From assembly GCA_050084515.1 (NCBI GenBank), contig CM114275.1, forward strand, positions 310,001-374,000: 64,000 bases of DNA, written 5' to 3'. The notes under the pieces are model-generated. The model saw only the letters and a list, made by a program, of their open reading frames with translations. It did no database searches and was not told where the DNA came from. Positions 34,616 to 43,700 of this stretch are shown here, in pieces. The DNA is from Blasia pusilla. Taxonomy: Eukaryota; Marchantiophyta; Marchantiopsida; Blasiales. The position numbers and the translations under genes are program-made. Each line of letters begins with the position of its first letter. Positions within the stretch are counted from its first letter, which is position 1.

Positions 34616-35560
34616 GGGTGTTAGGGTGTTAGATCTCTTTGGAGGGATTAGCACCGGATTGGCTCTGAGATTGCAAAGGGCATACGGGTGCATCAAGTAC
34701 CTTTATGTGGAGAGAGATGAGACCGCGCAAGCAGTATCATTTCACGTGGCGAGATTGGTCCAGAGGTATCCTGAGTTGTTGTCGTGTATCGCCGTGACGG
34801 GATACCAAAGATACGCTACCCGTCGACATATCTTTGGTGGGGGCGCAGGATCTGGATAGATTTGGCACCATTCATTTGGTGATTGCTGGATGGCCATGTT
34901 AGGGTCATTCATCAGCTGGCCGAGGATTTGGATTGCAGGATCCGAGGTCAGGGATGTTTTGGGAGATCTTTGCGAGTAGTACGACACTTGCAAGAGAGTG
35001 ATATGTTCTCAGTACATTTTGGAGAACGTGCCATTGTTGGGAGATACTCGTGCACGTGTGATGACGAGTGTACATCAGGTGAGGTCCTGGTTGGGACCGG
35101 CTGTGTTGTTAGATGCAGCGAGAGTTGGGTCACGTGCCCATCGTCCACGACTGTGGTGGACGAACCTGATACCATCAGAGGTACTGAGTCGAGCCTACAG
35201 TGGAGTCCAAAGAGCACCACATCTCACGGTGGATGCTATTTTGGACTCAGGGCGTCAATCTCAGGTGGTGACACGCGATGATAGACCACCGTTGGCCACG
35301 GCCAATAGGGTGGGGGAGTTGAGGGCAGCCTTACCTACGTTGGTGAGCTTCCCAGCATCCCATGCCTTTCGTCAGGGAGGGCCAGGCATGATTTGGGATG
35401 AGGTGACCGGAGTATTGGAGGAGCCTACAGAGATGAGCGAGCGCCATGGGGTTCACTACGGTACTACTGGCGGTGCCAAGGATGACCGAGGCATCAGCAG
35501 GTGTTGGGGCGGCGATGGACCTCAACTGTCTCACATGGATATTCAGGCTAGGTATGGTGG
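34616..35560 (+). pseudogene. C5 cytosine DNA methyltransferase domain (copy B)
   Basis: Motif I is RVLDLFGGISTGLALRL at about 34620-34670. The SAM-binding acidic residue follows in YLYVERDETAQ. Motif IV VIAGWPC has its Cys codon at 34897-34899 with an amber codon at 34900-34902, then GHSSAGRGFGLQDPRSGMFW. YILENVPLLGDTRARV follows, with the ENV triad at about 35020-35035, and LLDAARVGSRAHRPRLWWTN at about 35108-35167. SERHGVHYG and AAMDLNCLTWIF near 35.43-35.55 kb close the domain. The order and spacing are those of a complete C5-MTase of about 310 residues, closest in style to DNMT3/DRM. Two or three frame changes and the amber codon inactivate it. A retrotransposon-borne enzyme could alter methylation of the element or its target; that is inference. 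Confidence 0.87.
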
Positions 35561-35959
35561 CGAGACGGATGCGAGTGTCATCCATGCCGTCACGCCCACG
35601 AAGTTGGACCACGCGCCATGTGGTGGATGTGCATTGACCGGGGGGCGAGACGAGGAGAGATAGGCACCCATGGACTTCTGGGACGTCGTTCGAGCGAGAG
35701 AGTGCGAAGGCGGCTAGAGTAGCACATGTTCATTTTTCGGATGTGGAGCATGGTGTAGGAGGTCGAGTGGAGTGGTCATTTTTATGGAGGTGGCTAGGGT
35801 TGCTACATAGCAACCAAAGCCGGAGGTTGCATCCTCTCCAAGTGAGGTCACGATGGAGACTTGGGAGCCTGTGATAGGTCTCAAGTTGATAGGAGGAGAG
35901 CGGCGAGTTCATAGGTTTCGAGAGGGCATGTCGGTTGTTTTGCCTTGAGATGAGAGACT

Positions 35960-36620
35960 TGGGTACGCTGAAGGGTCCCGGGATACGGATTGAGTTGGCT
36001 AATGATACGCCGATCTTTCGTCGACCCTCTGAGGTATTCTGATATGGAACGAGCCTTGATTGAGCATGAGTCAGGACTTCTTGGAGGCAGGACTTGTGGA
36101 GTTGTCACATGGGGAGTATGCATCTGCCACAATCATGCCGGCGAAGAAGGATATTGGTATGTATGGCAATTGGATGGATATGCGGATGTGTGGAGATTAC
36201 CGTCCTATCAACCGATGACGAGGTCAGATCGGTATGCCATGCCTACTCTTGAGGAGATCTTTGATGCGGTAGGGCATGCAAAGATCTTGATTTTTAGATC
36301 TCCGTCTTGGCTATCATCGCCTTCCTATCGGAGTTGGAGGACAGGGAGAAGACATCATTTCGGGGATAGATCAGTTCGGGAGAGATTGCTTATATCATGG
36401 CGGTTCTTACCATTTGGGTTGAAGAACGCGCGGGAGTTTCGAGAGTGATGGATAGGATTCTGGTTGGCTTGGATTTTGTACAATGTTACATAGATGATAT
36501 TCTTATCTTGATTCCACGGTTGAGGAGCATGAGCGACACTTGAGGAGGTGTTTCGGCGATTGCAGTTACATGGACTGAAGTTACATCCAGGCAAGTGCAG
36601 ATTCTTTCAGGAGCAGAGTG
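35960..36620 (+). pseudogene. reverse transcriptase (copy B)
   Basis: The sequence follows gypsy RT: IFRRP and LRYSDMERALIEHE, then (frame changes) LVELSHGEYAS, IMPAKKD, DYRPINR, TRSDRYAMPTLEEIFDAVG, FLPFGLKNA, and the catalytic YIDD at 36487-36498. It is joined downstream to LGHTIYPSGLGVQQTKVEAIA and VRAFLGLANFYRRYVKGFSA. It makes element cDNA. At least three frameshifts are visible. It lies about 400 bp after the methyltransferase end, so in an intact element the two would be in one polyprotein. Confidence 0.88.
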
Positions 36621-36625
36621 AGTAG

Positions 36626-37198
36626 TTGGGACACACCATATACCCGAGTGGGTTAGGCGTTCAGCAGACAAAGGTAGAGGCTATTGCGCAGATTCCACGC
36701 CCTATAGATGTGAGTCGAGTCCGAGCATTTCTTGGACTGGCGAACTTCTATCGACGGTATGTCAAGGGTTTTAGTGCGATCGCAAAGTCTTTGACCTTGT
36801 TGACAAGACTTGATCAGGTGTGGTTGTGGGGAGATGATCAGGAGCGAGCATTTCATGAGCTCAAGGACAGGTTGACGTCCTCACCTATTTTACAGAGACC
36901 GGTTAGGGGTCGCCCATTCCAGTTACATACGGATTGGAGCATGTTGGGTCTAGGAGCAGTGCTTACTCAGCGGGATGACGAGGAGAGGGAGTTCGTTGTG
37001 GCTTACGCGAGTCGATCGAACAACATTGCAGAGGCGAAGTACAGCTCCTACAAGGGAGAGTGCTTGGCTGCAGTGTGGGCTCTATTACTACAAGAGTATG
37101 AGTTTGAGGTGGTTCATAGGCCAGGTCGGCTGAACCAGGATGCGGATGGGTTGAGTTGTAACCCATGTCCGAGTCAGAGAGACGTCACGGGAGCTTGA
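36626..37198 (+). pseudogene. RT connection and RNase H (copy B), internal deletion
   Basis: An open frame of 190 codons runs from the RT C-terminal part through LHTDWSMLGLGAVLTQRDD and FVVAYASRSNNIAEAKYSSYKGECLAAVWALL, then straight to QEYEFEVVHRPGRLNQDADGL. Compared with copies A and D it lacks about 110 bp near 37080 that would encode the LVIDHQ.L..L part. The frame stays open across the deletion, but RNase H should be dead because a catalytic Asp region is lost. Confidence 0.82.
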
Positions 37199-37560
37199 TG
37201 GCATGGAGAGAGTGATGAGGAGATGGTGCCCGGTTGGCATGCATCTGCCTATCTTTGTTGGTTGACTATGGCACGTCAGCCATAGGTGATGACTCCAGTG
37301 GTGGGGTTGGATGATGAGTCTTTGGATCGGGAGGTTAGTGAGGAGGCGACAAGTGGTCGTGATATCCATGACGACGTGGAGGTTGTGGACTTCTTGTGCA
37401 CTGGCGTCATTGCGAGTACAGTGAGTGCTAGGGAGCGGATCGGATCCTCTGAGAGAGCCAAGAGGTTGAGGTGGGAGGGGACTCACATTTTGCTGGTATG
37501 GGGAGATGGTAGGATACGAGTGGTACCTCATCCTTCCCAAATGAGCACGTGTAGTGCGAC
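37199..37560 (+). pseudogene. linker between RNase H and integrase (copy B)
   Basis: Conserved in all four copies: DEEMVPGWHASAYLC, VVGLDDESLDREVSEEATSGRDIHDDVEVV, then RERIGSSERAKRLRWEGTHIL. It is acidic at first, then basic. No domain is recognised; it may position the integrase in the polyprotein. Confidence 0.7.
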
Positions 37561-38655
37561 ATGCCCATGAGGAGTTGGGACATTCGGAGTAAAGCGTTAC
37601 AGCCTTTACTCCAGGTTCGAGATTGGTGGGCGGCATGCATCTTTGGGGTACAGCAGATTTGTGGCCAGATGTATGGTATGTGACAGAGTGCGAAGCATCC
37701 TTCAATGCTCCCACTCCGATTACATCCTTTTCCGATTATGGGTTTAGGTTATCGGTGGAGTTTAGACTTTGCGGGACCTTTGCCATTGACAAGGCGTCAT
37801 CATAGGTACGTGTTGGTCATGGTGGAGCATTTCTCCAAGTGGATAGAGTTGGTGGCACTATCAGACAAGGCAAGGAAGGGAACAGCTTATGCGTTTCTAG
37901 ATCGTGTGATTAGTCACTTTGGTGCACGGCGGAGGTGTTGACTGACCAGGTACCGAGTCCGGGAGAGTTTCAGGCCTTGTGTGATGAGGCGGCCGATAGA
38001 TCACCACACCACGCCCGGGGATCATCATGAGGCGGATGGATTGGCGAGAGAGAGTGGTACAGGCGGTGAAGAGAGGATTGCGCAAGTATGGCTTGCAAGG
38101 GACGATTGAGGGAGTGGGACCTCTGATTTGCCATGGTTGGCTATGGGTTATCGCTTTAGTCGGCAGCATCCTTGGCATCATTTTCACCGCATTTTTGCTC
38201 TTTGGGAGAGAGCCGATTTACCTGCAGCAATTCGACGTGACATGGCGGAGGTGTTAGATCTTGATGATCCAGATGTGTGGGTGCAAGCATGTTCTCAGAG
38301 GGCAGAAGTTTTTCGTAGAGTTATGCCTATGGCCTTTGAGAACTTAGCTATTGCCCAGCATAGAGATACATTGAGGGACGCGACCATTCGTGGAGGAGGT
38401 TATCATCCAGGGATTAGGAGGTTTCATCCTGGAGATTACGTGTATTTACAGCAGGCGGCACCCACGACGCTAGATGTCACTGCAGGGCGCACAATCCTAC
38501 GTGTGCGCGAGGTATTACCCACCGAAGTCCTCATGTTGGAGGGACGAGATGGTATGGTTTGGAAGGATCATGTGCGCAATTGTGCGCCATGTCATCTTCC
38601 AAACGTAGATGGGACGGTGGATCCAAGCTTGGCAAGGGTACCTGCAGGCTTGAGG
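37561..38655 (+). pseudogene. integrase (copy B)
   Basis: Recognisable parts are the core start SLDFAGPLPLTRRHHRYVLVMVEHFSKWIELVAL with the first catalytic Asp near 37.76 kb, then FLDRVISHFGA, after which a frameshift at about 37930 breaks the VLTDQGTEF motif. The C-terminal part is in an open frame 38128-38796: PWLAMGYRFSRQHPWHHFHR, FENLAIAQHRDTLRD, GDYVYLQQAAPTTLDVTAG, EGRDGMVWKDHVRNC. The zinc-binding part before the core is damaged. It inserts cDNA into DNA. The same frame continues into the PHD finger. Confidence 0.85.
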
Positions 38656-38796
38656 TGTATGTTGTGCGGATCTGCGAGGGGTGCAGCCACCATGTTGGTA
38701 TGTGATGGTTGTTCTCGAAGGTGGCATATGTCATGTCTGACCCCCCCTCTTGATGTGGTTTCCACGGGACGATGGATGTGTCCGAGATGTGTATAG
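38656..38796 (+). pseudogene. PHD finger, C-terminus of copy B polyprotein
   Basis: CMLC - 11 residues - CDGC - SRRW - HMSC - LTPPLDVVSTGRWMC - PRC then V and stop: all eight ligands of a C4HC3 PHD finger and the Trp before the last pair are present. It is fused in frame to the integrase C-terminal part. PHD fingers recognise histone H3 tails. The same finger ends copies A and C. This is the best preserved part of copy B, still open at the sequence level. Confidence 0.88.
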
Positions 38797-38861
38797 GGTA
38801 GTAGGTCATGTCAGAGAGAGGTGATATTTTCTATCTGGAGTTAGGGGGATCCAACTGCCAG

Positions 38862-38873
38862 CTAGGGGGGCGG
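38862..38873 (+). promoter_or_regulatory. polypurine tract candidate (copy B)
   Basis: CTAGGGGGGGCGG lies directly before block A (TGAGTGATCTCC). Equivalent tracts precede block A in copies A and C. It is expected to prime plus-strand synthesis. Confidence 0.6.
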
Positions 38874-39627
38874 TTGAGTGATCTCCATGTATATGTATGA
38901 GTTGATTTTTGTACATGTGTGGATCGACCCGTGTGTGGGGAAGATCGGTGTTATGTGGTGTAGATGTGACCAGCGATGTATGTTGTGTAGCGATATGTAT
39001 GCGCACGACAGCTGTCACATCTGAGTAACCGATAGGCTGAGATCTATCGTGGATAGGGCGTAGGAGCCAGCGGGCTATCTTGAGTGTAACTTTGTCCCAC
39101 AGTGTCGGATGAGGTTGAGGATAGGTCCATTGCGCCAGGAACGCCGCGTTTCGGCGACTTTCATGTTGAGGTCTTTTACGGCCAGGTGACTTGTTGACCG
39201 GTCACTCCCCTGGTAACCTGCTTTGCGCCAAGAAAGTTACCAAGGAAGGGCTATTTCTAGGTTTGAGCCTTTTGGCTCTTCCCAACCTATATAAGAGAGG
39301 AAGATGGCTTTCCTAAGCCATCTTTCTCATGTTGGGCCGTTGGAGCACCTCCCTTGTATGTGTGTGAGCTAGGACTAGGGTGCTAGCGTCCGGATTCCTT
39401 GATAGCACAGGGTGGACGAGGCTCGATATGCCGATGTAGATTGAGGAGTGGAGTTTTAGGCCGGGTGTGCCGTTTTTACTACTCTTTATTGTTGAGTGAT
39501 CTCCATCTATATGTATGAGTTGATTTTTTACATGTGTGGATCGACCCGTGTGTGGGGAAGATCGGTGTTGTGTGGTGTAGATGTGACCAGCGATGTATGT
39601 TGTGTAGCGATATGTATGCGCACGACA
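38874..39627 (+). repeat. 3' terminal repeats of copy B: A (38874-39010), B (39013-39491), A' (39492-39627)
   Basis: A and A' are about 135-bp near-identical copies (TGAGTGATCTCCAT at the start, GCGCACGACA at the end) flanking a full block B. A and B meet at GACA-GC-TGTC, an inverted-repeat junction with 2 bp between. B repeats the 5' terminus. A TATA box (39288-39295) and hairpin (39302-39323) lie in B. Confidence 0.85.
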
Positions 39628-39946
39628 TCCTCATTTTAGGATTTTTGCATATTAGACTTACAAGAGAAGCTCAAGATCCATTTGACTTTCCATATGCCAT
39701 TAATATTGTTAAGAAAATTCCGCAAAGACGAGATGAGTTGCAAATGGAGGAAAAAGTTGAGATCCAAATTGTGCATATAGATATCACTAATATATATATA
39801 TATAAATTGTCACTAATCAAACATACAAAAAACTAGAATCATCCATTCAACCATGAAGTCCAAGTATGCATGGGATTAATTACCAAAATATCTCCAATAT
39901 GAGGTAATAAAACTATGGTGCTCCTTGCCTTCTCACTAATTGAGAC

Positions 39947-39951
<5 letters not shown>

Positions 39952-40003
<52 letters not shown>
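39952..40003. repeat. (GA)n microsatellite
   Basis: An uninterrupted GA run of about 26 units. The Ser-Leu reading frame across it on the minus strand is an artefact. Confidence 0.95.
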
Positions 40004-40005
<2 letters not shown>

Positions 40006-40991
40006 CCAATCTCTTCCTATCGTAGATACTCCTCTCCTCTCCTCTCCTCTCTCTTATCCTCAATGATAAGTGTATCATGCATGCATGTCACCATCTTGAC
40101 CCTAAATGTGCAATAGTGGGTCAAGGCTCATTTTCTACAAATGTAAAGTCAACTCTTCTAAAATAGAGAACTTACCCAAAAGAATAAGTTTTTCAAACAA
40201 GTTCTAAATGAGCCTAGAGGAGGGTAAAACTTGCACTTGCAAGCTACCTTCCTCAACCTCCACTCTTCCTCAAAGTGCCGCATGGATACTCGTCATTTCA
40301 TTACAAAAGAAGTGGTATCCCAACCAATGATCATCCAAGATAAAATGAGTTTGAGATGGAGAACATCTTGTATTAAAGTTGTAGGGCCAACAAGTATAAT
40401 TGCTTGGTAAAGAGGAACGTTTATATGTGAAGGAGGCGACCTCAATTTTGGAGGCTGATTTGTAATATTCTGAAGAGATGTTAGAGGATTAATTTGAAAT
40501 GGATGCAAGGGAAGCACATGAGATTTGGAGGAACTAGAGATATGACTTATGACCATTTGAAGCTTGGGATTGAGATCCATTGTGACTAGAATGTTATAAT
40601 TTTGCAATAAAGTTATGTATGGGCTTGGAAATTTAAAGCATGATTGGAAGTAAAAACAAATTCATGGTAGTGCATGGAAATGAGTAGTTCTTTATGTGCT
40701 TAGTATTTATTTCAAGAGGAGATGAAAGGCATCTTTGAAGGAGAGTGGTTGATTTTTTTATAAGCATGTAGAACATAAGAAAATGTTGTATGACCAGTGT
40801 GTGGGCTCCCTTGAGCATCAACAAAGCACATGACTGTATCTTGGAGCTTAAGGTAATCTCACTTTTAAAGCATTCAATAAACTTGGTGATTTGTTGAAGT
40901 CAAATTCAATTGTGATCTAAAAGTAATGTGCCTTGGGGACCTGGTAAAAAGATGCAATGTTCAAATATTATGAGCAAGTGATCGAAGTATG

Positions 40992-41040
40992 TCTTAACTA
41001 GAGAGAATGCTTAGTTGGTAAGCATTCTCTCTAGGTAAGA
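40992..41040. repeat. 22-bp hairpin with one mismatch
   Basis: CTAGAGAGAATGCTTA (40998-41013) pairs perfectly with TAAGCATTCTCTCTAG (41019-41034) around GTTGG. Outer TCTTAA and GTAAGA extend it to 22 bp with one mismatch. The flanks are unremarkable. Confidence 0.85.
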
Positions 41041-43700
41041 TTTTCTTTGAGGAAGATGTTCTAGATCAAGAAGTAACCTATTAAAGAGATAATTGTTTCT
41101 AAATCTTGCATATGAAAATCTAGGACTTAAGCCAAAAGAGGAATTGCAAGGTTAGCTACTAGAACACGATTCGATATCATGGGGTTTGCCTTCCCAGAGA
41201 AGATTTGATATTAAAGGGTTTGTGTTGTTTAAGGCATCAACCTATATGAAGAAGTGTGAGTGTATCTCAATTGCGTGTTTGGTAGATATTCGAGAAATCT
41301 CCAAGCAACAATCAGATCAAGTCTCCCCAAGTGCATACCGTCTCCCTAGGAAGCCAATTTCCTAATCTTTGAACAGTTTCCCCAAGTTGCTTGCCTATAC
41401 CAAAGCGCATCAGTTAATTTCTCAAGGTGAGTTCCTTAGCTCAAACTTGAAACACGGCCAAACACCCATCGCTGTTAGTTCCTTGTTCAAGGACTTGAGT
41501 GGGTATGGAGGGAGAATGACCCTCCCTATAGATACATCTAGAGTTATCAATAGGAACCCCACCTTCCCCATTTTCACTCACAAACTTTTGATTTTGACCC
41601 TCAATCCAAATGTGGTGCACAACCCATAGATGAATGTTGGACTAGTTATCCCTCAAGATGGTTTGGCAGAGGCTTCCTAGAGATTATATAACTCTGAGTT
41701 CCCTAAACACATCTTGGAGCTTGGATCCAATTTTTTTACGTCTCATGCTTGGCCCCGTCTTGACTCCCCATTTGACGTCTCATGGTTGTCTTTCCACCTA
41801 TCACATTTCATGACTATTCTCAGGGCGTCTTATCCATCTTGACTTCTCACATGCTCCTTGGTTCTCGCCCTTGACTTGATGCTTGGCCCTAAGGTCGCAA
41901 ACCTTGCTTGCCTTGCCTTCATCCTTGCGAGAGGTTACAACCCTTTCTCGCCTAAAGCTAGTCTCACAACATATACACGTCTTGCCTAGTGTTAGTCTCG
42001 TCGTCGGCTTTGTCGCCATTCCTAGTCTCGTGACTAGCTAGTCTAGGTTCCAACTTCGGTGGATGACACCAAGGTCTTTCCTCCTTAGACCTATAATCAA
42101 GACTCGCTTTCTCATTCTTAGCTAGTGTGGACGCCATAGACTTAGCTATTCTTGATGCCAAGTCCTATAAGAGTTGGACTCCAAGGAGGTTGCAACGTAG
42201 CTTGGAATTTGATTTATCGTTTAGTGGTTCTCTATGTTTGAGGTTATGGAAAATAGTCTCAAGACACATTTATGATCTATAAAGGTGGTATTGGAAAGGT
42301 TGTGATAACGTTGGCTCCAACGCATCAACGATCCAACAAAGGCGTAAGAAAAACTCATAATATATGCATAGAACTATCCATATGATAGTTTGGGTATATT
42401 GGTGAGAGAGATTCTTTGGAACTATACATAAGGAGGAGGGTCTCCGAACAATTTGGAGTGTGATCCCCACTTTAGGATTTATAAGGTATGAACCAAAGGC
42501 ACATATGTACTATGAGGTCGCGGTTGGGGTTTTGACACATAGCCAAGTACATTTAGGCATGTTTTAGATCTTAACATTGGACCTCAATCTAAGGAATATA
42601 TGTTGTCAAAAAGTCTAGGTTAGAAACTTGTTTCAGATCCATTTGATAGTTGGAACCTACTACATCCACAACCAAATAGCGAGTCACAAGAGCCGTAGTA
42701 TAGTTGCATTGGACTCACAACTTTGCAACGTTTTTCACTTGAAAACTTGAGAATTGGACTCCCAAATTGAGACTTTTCATTTTCTTACACTTGCAAGTTA
42801 ATCATAAATCAATCGCAAAATGCTTGCAAGCTGCTCGCAAACAACCCAAAAAATTTGCATCGCTATGAGTCATTTGCAAGTGATTGCAAGTCTAGGTCAC
42901 AAAAATATCTTGCAAATCACTCAAAAGAATAGTTATAGATACCCAAAATCCTAAACCTTAGACCTAAAGTAGTGGTTTTAGACTTGCAATGGACTCGTGC
43001 AAAAAAGGTTTTTTACACTCATAAAGCAATTATTTTATGCTCCTTTTTTGTTCATTTGGGACTCATTTCTAGGTCTATAAAACAATCTTCTAGAGGGGAT
43101 TTGACTTCTTCTAAGCTTTTCTTAGGGATTGGTTTTTTTTTTCTTCATTTCTTATAATAGTTTTGAACCAATAAGTCCAGTAAAATTTATATAGTACTAT
43201 AAACATCATTCATCCACATTAAAATAATTCCATGCCCCAAAAAATCTTATAGCTTACCTCTACTACTGAAAGAATTTAGTTGTAAAGTGAGAAGAAGAAA
43301 TCTCATAAAATTATGAAGAAAAACAAAAATGGAATATTTTGGAGGTAAAAGGAGAATTTATGCCCCAAGTTTCGAATCTAAGACTCACAATCGAATTATT
43401 GTAAACTTGAGAGCTAGCAAATGACTCGCAAGTAGTTGATGTGTACGTATACATACATTCCATACAAATTTCTACTAACTTTAGAATTACAACTCTCTCA
43501 TAAATTTAAATTTGAAGAATAGAGACGCAATATAGTCTAGATCATATTAAATATGATGTTATAAAATGAAAAGGACTGAAAGAAAGATAAATTTTCAAAA
43601 ACATATCTAAATAGTAAAACAAAAATCTTCTTCTAAATCTGCAGTTTAATTAATCAATTAATTTTGATTTCAAGTGGAAAAATTAAACGCAAAATTTAAT

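Larger units (their letters stand above)
30175..39627 (+). mobile_element. Ty3/gypsy retrotransposon copy B with methyltransferase and PHD finger
   Basis: A near full-length element on the plus strand. The 5' end is TGTCAC at 30175 and the 3' end is GCACGACA at 39627. The flanks share TCCT, or ATCCT if the terminal A is counted, consistent with target-site duplication. Order: block B, leader, gag, knuckles, protease, methyltransferase, RT, RNase H, integrase, PHD finger, purine tract, block A, block B, block A'. The 5' end has only block B, whereas the 3' end has A-B-A'. Internal lesions include an amber codon in methyltransferase motif IV, a deletion in RNase H near 37080 and a frameshift in integrase near 37930. 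It is not functional but it is the best template for the family. Confidence 0.9.
39628..43700. other. AT-rich non-coding region
   Basis: No gene is supported. It contains a GA microsatellite, a strong hairpin at about 41.0 kb, a CT-rich run at about 40030-40055, Cys/Lys-rich short frames at 41.8-42.2 kb without a known domain, and TTGCAAG-rich stretches at 42.8-43.4 kb similar to those at 28.5-30.1 kb. Confidence 0.55.

Noticed and set aside
34616-35560. Bacterial Dcm-type restriction-modification gene or contamination
   Set aside because: The domain is embedded between protease and RT in three copies, and its closing motifs resemble DNMT3/DRM; no restriction endonuclease or bacterial context is present.
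38874-39627. Treating A-B-A' as one ordinary 754-bp LTR
   Set aside because: The 5' end of copy B starts at block B with a matching target duplication and lacks both A blocks, and copy A ends at A alone; an ordinary LTR does not explain both.
41801-42161. Short Lys/Cys-rich minus ORFs near 42 kb as a gag zinc knuckle
   Set aside because: The Cys spacing (CICC) does not fit CCHC and no neighbouring retroelement domain was seen.
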